Of a DNA stretch of 64,000 bases, positions 24,050 to 31,964 are shown one piece after another (positions within the stretch are counted from its first letter, which is position 1; the number at the start of each line of letters is the position of its first letter). The notes under the pieces are model-generated. The model was given only the letters and a program-made list of their open reading frames with translations, ran no database searches and was not told the origin of the DNA. A program made the translations under genes and the position numbers. Source of the stretch: an uncultured Bacteroidales bacterium (lineage in GTDB: Bacteria; Bacteroidota; Bacteroidia; Bacteroidales; F082); assembly GCA_946408345.1 (NCBI GenBank), contig CAMJRR010000016.1, forward strand, positions 1 to 64,000, given 5' to 3'.

Positions 24050-24844
24050 TTAATTGATGTCGTCGTTTATTGAAATTAGTTTACCCCAACCGTCGCAAGC
24101 AGAGTGTTCTTTAGTAAAATCAAACCATTCCTTGTAGACAGATTCCGTGTTTTGAATGTATTGTAGCACTCTATTACTTGTCGCTCTATTGTTCTGATAG
24201 TACTGGTAAAGCAATTGTTTGTAAGCTTCTTTCTGATCCTCAAAAGTGCTAAAAGCAATCAGCTTTTCACAACAGTTTATTATGCTAAAGTTTTTATAAA
24301 TCGATATTCCTTCGGTTTTTAATGGTATACGACTTTCAATTATGAGATCAGGGAATTCCTTACAATAAGAAGGTGTTTTTTCTTTAAGAATTGTTTTTTG
24401 TTGAATTACAGCGGTTTCATGCAATACAATTCCATAGAAGAAAAGACTTTCTTGCAATAAATGAGCATCGTTTACAGGTTTGCCGAATAGTATGTCATTT
24501 TTGTCATCAAATGTAACTTCACCAAATGAAATAGCACCATTTGTGGCATAACCTTGTTCAAACAATAAGTTTTGAAAATGTGCCGAAGCAATAAGGATAG
24601 ATGAAAAACCGTCTTCGCTATCATCATCAGAAACTAGGAAGATAGAATCAGAAAAAACCTTGGCATGAACACTTATTCCTGTTTTTTCTTTGTCCAAGTA
24701 TTCTTTAATTTGCTCAACGATGGAGTGAAATATCATCCATATATCTTCGGCATTTTTGTTTTCCACTATTTTTTTAAAACCCATAATGTCCAATGCGGCA
24801 AAAAAACGATTTTTTGTGTAGTTATTATTGTATCGGAATTGCAT
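24050..24844 (-). CDS. Class III nucleotide-cyclase-like protein
   Basis: 264 residues, no membrane or signal segment, AT-rich. The order of motifs fits a class III cyclase catalytic domain: FAALDIMGFKKIV (first metal Asp19, as in F-x-D-I-x-G-F), VHAKVFSDSIFLVS (second metal Asp66), then GAISFGEVTFDDKNDILFG and KPVNDAHLLQESL, corresponding to the canonical 'G-x-x-x-G-x-V ... G-x-x-V-N-x-A-x-x-L' dimer segment. Stand-alone soluble cyclases of this type act in Pycsar phage defence, making cCMP or cUMP. No effector with a cyclic-nucleotide-binding domain is adjacent; the neighbours are the divergent recombinase/ATPase/helicase operon. Substrate and role are inferred; a non-cyclase relative of the fold is possible. 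Confidence 0.6.
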   Translation of the reverse strand: MQFRYNNNYTKNRFFAALDIMGFKKIVENKNAEDIWMIFHSIVEQIKEYLDKEKTGISVHAKVFSDSIFLVSDDDSEDGFSSILIASAHFQNLLFEQGYATNGAISFGEVTFDDKNDILFGKPVNDAHLLQESLFFYGIVLHETAVIQQKTILKEKTPSYCKEFPDLIIESRIPLKTEGISIYKNFSIINCCEKLIAFSTFEDQKEAYKQLLYQYYQNNRATSNRVLQYIQNTESVYKEWFDFTKEHSACDGWGKLISINDDIN

Positions 24845-25020
24845 TTTTTATGTAATAATCTATTTTATAGGATAATACGTATTATGACTATTGTCACTTT
24901 TGAAAACAAAAATACAAAGAATAGAATCAAGACATTCAAGAACATTTCAACAACCGTTGTTGATAGACCTATCGTTTCGATAAAAAGCAATTCTTTGCTG
25001 TATGATTTTGGATTTTGTTC

Positions 25021-25028
25021 TAATTTTG
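25021..25028 (+). promoter_or_regulatory. -7 box (TAATTTTG) of the recombinase/ATPase/helicase operon
   Basis: Exact TAnnTTTG, 64 bp upstream of the first start codon; TTTG at 24994-24997 lies 23 bp further up. Confidence 0.55.
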
Positions 25029-25092
25029 CAATGGAAACTGAAAGATTGTATATTTAACTTTCTTTTTACAACTATATGTAATTCAATGAAAA

Positions 25093-26316
25093 ATGATTTG
25101 TAAGTACATTAGACTATCTTCAAAAAACAAAGATGAAAAGGAACAAAGCCAAGTCATTGATGCCTATCTGTGCAAAAAAGGGTTGGTTGCGGACAAGCTT
25201 GTCAGGGAAAATGCGGTTTTCAAAGGGAAAAAGTATGACCAAGCTCTTTTTCAGAAATTGTGTAGAACCTTGAATAATGCAGATTGGATTGTTGTTTCAG
25301 AAGTAAGCGTAATTGCAAGAAACAGTATAAGCGAGCTTTGCGAGATAATAGAAACTTGTATTAAACCAAATGGATTGCGTCTTGTTGTCTGCAATGTTGG
25401 TTTTGACATCGACTTCTCATATAGCAACCCGATGGTTGAAATGCAGATGAATTTGTTTGCTTCCATAGCGCAAATGGAAAAAGAAGTAATTCAGACAAGA
25501 ACGCAAACCGCAATTGATAGAATTAAAGATGAAATTAACGAATTTGGCTACCACATCTCTAAGAGCGGCAACAGAGTGACCAAACTTGGAAACGGTCAAG
25601 CACCTTCTGACAAATGCTTGGCCGCGAGTGCTGCTGCCAAGCGAAAAAGGGCTTTGGATAATGAAAACAATATGAAATTCTATCAATACTTTATTGCATT
25701 TGAGGAAAAAAACGGAAAATTTTCAGAGAATGACAGAATCACAAATGCAAGGAATTGGGAAAAACTTGCAGATGAATTGAACCAACATGGATTTCTTACA
25801 TCGAGCGGGCTTCCCTTCGATTCGATGAGATGTAGAAATGCTTATAGGACTTTGAAGAATTTGTTCTTTGAAAACAAACTTGAACCAAATAGAGAAACAG
25901 GAAGCGGCCAAAAGATTCAACTGCGAATGGAGTCGACGAGGAAAAAGGTTGAACTTGATGAAGGCAATTTAGAGGCTGAAAGAAAGAGGTTTAAGAATAC
26001 AGTTCAAGCACTTGATGTCTTGCTTGCTGAAGATAAAGATGATATGAAAGACAAAAACACTTTCAAAAGTTCAAGTTTACCATTTTCTAATTGGAAAAAA
26101 GAATTGTTTGAACTGTTCATCCAATTCGATTATTGCATTGACCAAGAGAATTTGACAGCATTTGCTCGTCAAAACAATTTAATGGCAAACTCAATGATTG
26201 ACAGCATTAATGATGAATATTTTGAATTATTGGACGACTGTTTGATTGAAGAAAGCGAAAATGGCTGGATGATGAACCAGTATTATTACGAACAAATCAA
26301 AAACAAGATACTATGA
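25093..26316 (+). CDS. Serine-recombinase-like protein with TerB-C-like C-terminal domain
   Basis: 407 residues. Residues 1-145 are a resolvase catalytic domain: KYIRLSSKNKDEKEQSQ (Arg7 and nucleophile Ser9), VSEVSVIARNSISELCEII, and the E-helix IAQMEKEVIQTRTQTAI. The second catalytic Arg of the DRLGR-type motif is replaced (Val73), while the last one (Arg76) is kept. Residues ~220-251 (NWEKLADELNQHGFLTSSG) are the usual recombinase helix-turn-helix. The last ~80 residues (ELFIQFDYCIDQENLTAFAR, SMIDSINDEYFELLDD, CLIEESENGW) look like the TerB-C domain that ends proteins paired with DUF2791 ATPases and helicases. The stop overlaps the ATPase start by 4 bp. It is probably a DNA-binding subunit of the operon's complex rather than a classical invertase. 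Confidence 0.7.
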   Translation: MICKYIRLSSKNKDEKEQSQVIDAYLCKKGLVADKLVRENAVFKGKKYDQALFQKLCRTLNNADWIVVSEVSVIARNSISELCEIIETCIKPNGLRLVVCNVGFDIDFSYSNPMVEMQMNLFASIAQMEKEVIQTRTQTAIDRIKDEINEFGYHISKSGNRVTKLGNGQAPSDKCLAASAAAKRKRALDNENNMKFYQYFIAFEEKNGKFSENDRITNARNWEKLADELNQHGFLTSSGLPFDSMRCRNAYRTLKNLFFENKLEPNRETGSGQKIQLRMESTRKKVELDEGNLEAERKRFKNTVQALDVLLAEDKDDMKDKNTFKSSSLPFSNWKKELFELFIQFDYCIDQENLTAFARQNNLMANSMIDSINDEYFELLDDCLIEESENGWMMNQYYYEQIKNKIL

Positions 26317-27623
26317 ATGTGAAACCCAAAGAAGCGACAGAAATCATCAATTCACTGATTAGTGGCACAGTGCCGCGAATTGGCATTCAGCACATTGCCG
26401 TGGGGCGTGATGAAGAGATACAGGCCATGCTACGCACGCTGGAAGATGTGAAAAACGGGCATAATGCCGCGAAGTTTTGGATTGGGGAATTTGGATCTGG
26501 AAAGTCTTTCATGCTTCACTTGATGAAAGTTGTGGCAATGAAGCAGAAGTTTGTCGTTTCGCAAGCGGATTTCAGTCCTGAAGTAAGGTTATATGCCTCG
26601 GATGGAAAATCATTGGCATTGTATAAGAATCTGATGGACAACATTTCCATTCAGACTAAGCCCGAAGGTGGTGCATTGCCAACTTTGATTGAGAAATGGA
26701 TAGACCAAGTAGTTGTGAAAACTGCTTTGGATTTGGGAGTAGGTATGGAACAAATACTTTCTCCTCAATGTTATAAGAAAGTTGAACAGCGTATTTTGGA
26801 AACTCTCAACCAAATTTCAAGTGCGGATAGTTTTGATTTTGGCGTTGTCATTGCAAAATATTTTGAAAGCCATATTAATAGCGATGACAACATGAAACGG
26901 AACGCTTTAAGATGGTTGAAAGGCGAATACAAGAACAAAACAGACGCAAGAATGGACTTGGGAGTACGGGATATTGTAAACGACCAGAACTGGTACAATA
27001 TGATAAAGAACTTTTGTCACCTGTTTGTCTCCATTGGTTATAGTGGGTTTATGGTGAATCTAGATGAAGCAATCAACCTATACAAGATACCAAGTTCAGT
27101 AGTTCGGCAAAAGAATTATGAAAAGATTCTGACCATTTACAATGACTGTTACCAAGGGAATTGCAGCAACTTATTCGTGAATTTTGCAGGTACAAATGAG
27201 TTTCTTGAAAGCCAAAAAAGAGGATTGTATAGTTACAATGCATTGAAGAGTAGAATAGAACCTAACAAATATGCAGTCAATGGAATCAAGGATTTTGCGC
27301 AGCCTGTAATAAAGATTACCCCTATAGATCATACCAATATCTTTATTTTGCTGAAAAACCTAAAAGAGATTTTTGATTTCAATTATTCAGTTCGGATGGA
27401 AGTGACTGATGAAGACATTCGTGCCTTTATGGAGGAAATCTATAACAAACCTGGAGCATTGGAATTTTTGATGCCGAGAGATGTAATTCGTGATTTCCTC
27501 AATGTTTTGAGTACTTTACGGCAAAACCCATCGGTAACTTTTGGCGATTTATGTAAAAAAATAGAGATCAAGGACGAGAGACCTATGGAAGATGTTTTAC
27601 TTGATTCAATCACCGAACTATGA
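26313..27623 (+). CDS. BrxC/BrxD-type (DUF2791) P-loop ATPase
   Basis: 436 residues. After an N-terminal helix (EATEIINSLISGTVPRIGIQHIAVGRDEEI) comes Walker A GEFGSGKSF (residues 58-66) and FVVSQADFSPEVRLY; Walker B is GFMVNLDEAINLY with Asp251/Glu252. The opening 'I-x-x-L-x-x-G-x-x-P-x-x-G' and the AAA+-like core match the BREX ATP-binding family (BrxC/BrxD, DUF2791), the short BrxD-like form in length. Sensor-like NLFVNFAGTNEF follows. In type 2 BREX, BrxD is paired with an Lhr-like helicase, and the same pairing is seen here with 4-bp overlaps on both sides. It may load or power the helicase. Confidence 0.8.
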   Translation: MNVKPKEATEIINSLISGTVPRIGIQHIAVGRDEEIQAMLRTLEDVKNGHNAAKFWIGEFGSGKSFMLHLMKVVAMKQKFVVSQADFSPEVRLYASDGKSLALYKNLMDNISIQTKPEGGALPTLIEKWIDQVVVKTALDLGVGMEQILSPQCYKKVEQRILETLNQISSADSFDFGVVIAKYFESHINSDDNMKRNALRWLKGEYKNKTDARMDLGVRDIVNDQNWYNMIKNFCHLFVSIGYSGFMVNLDEAINLYKIPSSVVRQKNYEKILTIYNDCYQGNCSNLFVNFAGTNEFLESQKRGLYSYNALKSRIEPNKYAVNGIKDFAQPVIKITPIDHTNIFILLKNLKEIFDFNYSVRMEVTDEDIRAFMEEIYNKPGALEFLMPRDVIRDFLNVLSTLRQNPSVTFGDLCKKIEIKDERPMEDVLLDSITEL

Positions 27624-29758
27624 CAGCCTACGAATTGTTGTCAGAGCCGATTCGTCGTTATGTCAAGGATAGAAAATGGGAAAAGTTCACCCCTATCCAG
27701 TCGGCGGCTATCGTCAAAATTATGACGACCGACAATAACTATGTGTTGGCTTCACGGACTGCTTCAGGCAAAACCGAGGCCGCTTTTTTGCCTATCTTTT
27801 CGAAAGTGGATTTCAACCAACCGGGAGTGCAAGTGCTTTATATTTCGCCTTTGATAGCGTTGATTAATGACCAAATGGAACGAGTAGAGGAATTATGTTC
27901 CTATTTGGATGTGACGGTTACAAAATGGCATGGTGAAGCGAGTGCAATAAAGAAAAACAAATTGTTAGAATCACCCGATGGCATCGTGCTCATCACCCCA
28001 GAATCCATTGAAGCAATGTTCCAAAACAAGCCGAATTATGTCAGAAAACTCTTTTCAAGTCTGAAGTTCATTGTCGTTGATGAAATCCATTATTATTTCG
28101 GTACGGAAAGAGGTGTGCATTTGCAATCGTTGCTGTATAGGTTATCAAAGATAAATGTTGGTAAATGTAGATATGTAGGACTATCGGCTACGATTGGAGA
28201 TTTTACTTTGGCAAAAGAGTTTTTTGGTCAACCAGAAAGCACTAAAGTTTTGATTGATAATACGCCGAAACCTAATAAAGTAGAAATCAAATACTTCCCG
28301 TCGGAACCTCTTCAACTCTCTGTTGATTTGCTAAAAGATTTGTATAAGAAAACACGAGGCAAGAAAGCCCTCGTTTTCGCAAATACAAGAACTCTTGTTG
28401 AGAATGCTTCGGTAAAATTGTCTCAAATTTCGGAGTTGGTAGGTGGTTACTCCAATTATTTTTCCCATCACTCTTCGGTAGATAGGGATATAAAAGAGTA
28501 TGCAGCCTTTTTCGCTAAACATTCTCGTTATGAGCCATTCACAATTTGTTGTACTTCAACATTAGAATTGGGTATTGACATCGGGAACGTGGATACAGTC
28601 GTTCAGATACAATCACCTCATAGTGTGTCTTCAATGGTTCAAAGGATGGGAAGAAGTGGTCGAGGACAGAATTCAACGAGTGAGTTGACAATTTATGCAA
28701 CGAATAAATGGGACTTGCTCCAAGCTTTGGCTTGTTGGCGACTTTTCGAAAAGGGTGTTTTTGACATTTCTGAACGGATAAAACGGCCTTATGACATTTT
28801 GCTTCATCAAATGCTTTCGATAGTAAAAGAAAGAACAGAAATAGGTGCTGAAGAACTTGTTCGTGAACTGCACGAAAACATAGCCTTTCGTGATTGTGAT
28901 ATTGATTCGGCAAAAATGATTATTCGTAAATTGATTGATGAGGATATGCTTGAAGAGATTGGCAAAAAACTCATTGTGGGACTGAAAGGCGAAAAGTATT
29001 TTGATGCCGGAGAACTGTATACTGTATTTTGGAGTTCTTTTGAATATGAAGTTTTTTATAACGACCAAGCCATTGGCAGTTTGTGTCCAGATACGAATGT
29101 TGAAATTGGTATGACCGTTTTCCTTGCTGCCAAAATGTGGAGAATTGTTGAGATCGATAACGAAAGAATGAGAATCTATGTTGATACCGCTTCTGTAGGT
29201 GATGCTCCTATATTTAAAGGTACGGGGGGATACGATGTCAGTTACGAAGTGGAAAAAGAAATGTCGGAAATTTTGTTTGATGATGAAATCTATCCTGTTT
29301 TGGATACACAAGGGGCTGAAGCTTTGAAAAAGTTGAGAGTTGAATACAATAATTATCAACAAATTGGACATTCGAGCATTCCATTTTTGATCAATAATGA
29401 TTCTATATCATTACTTCTGTTGTGTGGGACAAAAGCTGAGAAAACGCTTTTGTGGTTATTGCGTTCTTATTCTTTTATGCATAAAGGGTCAGGACATGAT
29501 AAAGAGATTATTGTTTATGGAGATTTGGATAAGTATAGGAGCACCTTGTCAAAAATCAAAGAAATTGGAACTCAATACGAGAAATTGTTGATTCAGAGTA
29601 TAGAAAAAATTTCATGGGATAGTGTTGCAAAATTTAGCATCATTCTTCCCCAAAAATTACAAGTTCGTCTGGCTTATGATAGATTGTTTGATTTGGATAC
29701 AGCATTGAAAGTAATTAGAGAAATGTTGGATGGATGTTTCGATAGTTGTATTAATTGA
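27620..29758 (+). CDS. Lhr-like SF2 DEAD/DEAH-box helicase
   Basis: 712 residues. Full set of SF2 motifs: Q-like KFTPIQSAAI, motif I ASRTASGKTEAA (Lys51), Ia LYISPLIALINDQ, Ib LITPESIEAM, II VVDEIHYYFG (Asp154), III GLSATIGD, IV ALVFANTRTLVE, V STLELGIDIGNVDTVVQ and VI QRMGRSGRG. A C-terminal ~280-residue extension (IKRPYDILLHQMLSIVKERTEIG and later beta-rich parts) resembles the winged-helix and Lhr-core region of BrxHI-type helicases. It is the last gene of the operon. It would translocate on DNA, perhaps guided by the other two proteins. Confidence 0.88.
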   Translation: MTAYELLSEPIRRYVKDRKWEKFTPIQSAAIVKIMTTDNNYVLASRTASGKTEAAFLPIFSKVDFNQPGVQVLYISPLIALINDQMERVEELCSYLDVTVTKWHGEASAIKKNKLLESPDGIVLITPESIEAMFQNKPNYVRKLFSSLKFIVVDEIHYYFGTERGVHLQSLLYRLSKINVGKCRYVGLSATIGDFTLAKEFFGQPESTKVLIDNTPKPNKVEIKYFPSEPLQLSVDLLKDLYKKTRGKKALVFANTRTLVENASVKLSQISELVGGYSNYFSHHSSVDRDIKEYAAFFAKHSRYEPFTICCTSTLELGIDIGNVDTVVQIQSPHSVSSMVQRMGRSGRGQNSTSELTIYATNKWDLLQALACWRLFEKGVFDISERIKRPYDILLHQMLSIVKERTEIGAEELVRELHENIAFRDCDIDSAKMIIRKLIDEDMLEEIGKKLIVGLKGEKYFDAGELYTVFWSSFEYEVFYNDQAIGSLCPDTNVEIGMTVFLAAKMWRIVEIDNERMRIYVDTASVGDAPIFKGTGGYDVSYEVEKEMSEILFDDEIYPVLDTQGAEALKKLRVEYNNYQQIGHSSIPFLINNDSISLLLLCGTKAEKTLLWLLRSYSFMHKGSGHDKEIIVYGDLDKYRSTLSKIKEIGTQYEKLLIQSIEKISWDSVAKFSIILPQKLQVRLAYDRLFDLDTALKVIREMLDGCFDSCIN

Positions 29759-29779
29759 AATTGGGGTTTTATCCTCTTA

Positions 29780-29905
29780 TTTCGGTCGGATTTGTAATCC
29801 GCTCAACAACAAATTACAACATAAACATTTAATAAACATAAATTCATCGGATTACAAATCCTTATATTCATAACCGGCAGATTGCAAATCCGCCAAAACA
29901 ATAGC
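29780..29905. repeat. GGATTTGTAATCC-family repeat, fullest copy, right border of the accessory island
   Basis: Left arm TTCGGTCGGATTTGTAATCCG (29782-29802), an AT-rich centre with ATAAACATTTAATAAACATA, and right arm CGGATTACAAATCCTTATATTCA with GCAGATTGCAAATCCGCC. The arms are near-palindromic. It ends 20 bp before the recJ stop codon. Confidence 0.8.
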
Positions 29906-29924
29906 TAAAACTATAAGGGAAACC

Positions 29925-31703
29925 TTACAACTCCTCCGCAAACTTAATGTCCTTAACATTAAGCTGCAAGTTGGTCTTGCCTTGCCAGGTGTTGTATTCC
30001 AAGTGGTAGCAGATGCTGAAAGGCTCGCCGCTGTGGATGCGGTTGAAGAGGTCGCCTTTCTGGAAAGCGATGCCCGAGAAAGGAGCCACACCTTGTTCGG
30101 CATCACCTACTTGCGAAACGGTGAGTTTCAAGTGCTTGTGACCGCCAACAGGACGTGAGCCGCCTACGTCGATAACATTGTCCGTCCAAAACACAGGAGC
30201 CATGTTGCCCGGACCAAAAGGTGCAAATTGATTCAGTATGCGCATGAATTTAGCCGTGATGTCACTGAACTTGATCTTCAAGTCCACTTCAAGCTCGGGT
30301 ACAAAATCCTCATCCACAAGATGTTCGCTGACATAAGCCTCAAAACGACGACGGAACTCAGGCAGGTTTTCAGGCTTCATCGAAAGACCAGCTGCATATT
30401 TATGGCCGCCGAAATGCTCAAGCAAATCGGAACAATTGTCGATAGCATCGTAAATATCGAAGCTCTTGATGGAACGTGCCGAGCCCGTAACCAAACCATT
30501 GGCACGCGTCAGGACGATGGTGGGACGATAATAATAATCGGTGAGGCGTGAGGCCACGATACCGATGACACCACGGTGCCAACGTTCGTTGAAGACTACG
30601 GTGCTCTTGGCATCGCGAAGCTCAGCATCGGCATCAATCATATCAAGGGCTTCTTCTGTGATACGATTGTCGAATTCACGGCGTTCGTCATTGAGGTCGT
30701 TGATGGAGGCAGCCAATTTTTCGGCGTGTTCCTTCTTGTCGGCGATAAGCAGACGCACGGAATCTGAAGCCTTGGCGATACGTCCAGCAGCGTTAATTCG
30801 TGGGCCAATAAGGAAAACCAAGTCGCTGATGGTCAGCTCTCTAGTCAGCACATTTTCGTCTTCGGCTAGTTGGTCTTCGTCGCGACGGTAGATGTTGGCG
30901 TGTTGCAAAATAGCTTCAATACCTGGACGAGGCTTTTTGTTGAGTTGCTTCAAGCCAAAATAAGCCAATACTCGATTTTCGCCCGTGATGGGGACGATAT
31001 CAGCAGCAATGCTCACGGCCAAAAAGTCGAGCAGATCATAGACTTGTTCTATGGTACCATAGCCTTTCATCGAAAGGGCGGTAACCAACTTAAAGCCTAC
31101 ACCACAACCCGAAAGTTCATCGTAAGGATAGTTGCAGTCAGGACGTTTGGCATCCAGCACAGCTACGGCATTCGGGATGACGTCACCAGCACGGTGGTGG
31201 TCACAAATGATGAAGTCGACCCCGCGTTCGTTAGCGTATTCGATGCGTTCCACAGCCTTGATGCCGCAGTCAAGGGCAATGACCAGTTTAAATCCGTTAT
31301 CTGCCGCATAGTCAATGCCTTTGATGGAGATGCCATAGCCTTCTTCATAGCGGTCGGGGATGTAGAACTCAATTTTTTTCTTCTTAAAGAAAGGCTTCAA
31401 GTAAGTGTAGACCACGGCCACGGCCGTTGTGCCATCCACATCATAGTCGCCATAAACCAATACCTTCTCATTTTCATTAATGGCACGGATAACCCTTTCA
31501 ACAGCTTTATCCATATCCTTCATAAGGAATGGATCATAGAGTTGGGAAAGCGATGGACGGAAGAAAGTCTTGGCTTCTTCGTAATTCGTAATTCCACGTT
31601 GAACAAGCAAAGTGGCAAGGTTCTCATCAATATTGAGCACCTTGACTATCTCGGCAACTTGCTGTTTGTCAACCGATTGATTTAAAATCCACTTTGTTTC
31701 CAT
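29925..31703 (-). CDS. recJ: Single-stranded-DNA-specific exonuclease RecJ
   Basis: 592 residues. RecJ degrades single-stranded DNA 5' to 3' in recombination and repair. DHH-phosphoesterase motifs: VLVYGDYDVDGTTA, LVIALDCGIKAVE, FIICDHHRAGDVIP (DHH) and the later GVGFKLVTAL; the DHHA1 domain carries GVIGIVASRLTDYYYRPTIVL and ...LLEHFGGHKYAAGLSMK, followed by the C-terminal OB domain. The length fits the Bacteroidales enzyme. Its 3' end abuts the repeat that closes the accessory island, and it is convergent with the helicase operon. Confidence 0.96.
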   Translation of the reverse strand: METKWILNQSVDKQQVAEIVKVLNIDENLATLLVQRGITNYEEAKTFFRPSLSQLYDPFLMKDMDKAVERVIRAINENEKVLVYGDYDVDGTTAVAVVYTYLKPFFKKKKIEFYIPDRYEEGYGISIKGIDYAADNGFKLVIALDCGIKAVERIEYANERGVDFIICDHHRAGDVIPNAVAVLDAKRPDCNYPYDELSGCGVGFKLVTALSMKGYGTIEQVYDLLDFLAVSIAADIVPITGENRVLAYFGLKQLNKKPRPGIEAILQHANIYRRDEDQLAEDENVLTRELTISDLVFLIGPRINAAGRIAKASDSVRLLIADKKEHAEKLAASINDLNDERREFDNRITEEALDMIDADAELRDAKSTVVFNERWHRGVIGIVASRLTDYYYRPTIVLTRANGLVTGSARSIKSFDIYDAIDNCSDLLEHFGGHKYAAGLSMKPENLPEFRRRFEAYVSEHLVDEDFVPELEVDLKIKFSDITAKFMRILNQFAPFGPGNMAPVFWTDNVIDVGGSRPVGGHKHLKLTVSQVGDAEQGVAPFSGIAFQKGDLFNRIHSGEPFSICYHLEYNTWQGKTNLQLNVKDIKFAEEL

Positions 31704-31927
31704 TCACGCAATTTTGAACTTGTAAAAATAAGGAAAAAACTAATGCAGCCTAATGGAATTTTCAATTTATATTCAAATTTGTTTTTAATTCTCTATTTTA
31801 CAATTATTTAAAACTCAGAAATTATTCTATTCTACATAACGGAACAGGTTTTTGTAGCCATCAAAATCTGTTGATATCTTTCCTAAAAAATTGTCGTTTT
31901 AGTGTTGCGCCGCTTTCAGTTTTTTCG

Positions 31928-31935
31928 TAATCTTG
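31928..31935 (+). promoter_or_regulatory. -7 box (TAATCTTG) of purH
   Basis: One mismatch to TAnnTTTG, 29 bp upstream of the TTG start codon of purH. The A+T-rich gap 31704-31964 between recJ and purH otherwise shows only a possible divergent box (TATTTTTA on the minus strand). Confidence 0.5.
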
Positions 31936-31964
31936 CAGTCCTAAATTAGCAAAATTTTACACCC

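Noticed and set aside
24050-24844. Complete Pycsar system
   Set aside because: No effector with a cyclic-nucleotide-binding domain (TM or TIR type) lies on either side.
24884-25057. 57-codon plus-strand frame between the cyclase-like gene and the recombinase gene
   Set aside because: It contains the -7 box of the operon at 25021 and has only low-complexity AT-rich codons; kept as regulatory DNA.
25093-29758. Complete BREX system
   Set aside because: No PglX methylase, PglZ phosphatase, BrxA or BrxB gene is present; only the ATPase/helicase type is shared.
23616-29924. Integrative element with att sites
   Set aside because: No tRNA gene, integrase of the tyrosine type, or exact direct repeat at both ends was found; only the imperfect palindromic repeats are shared.
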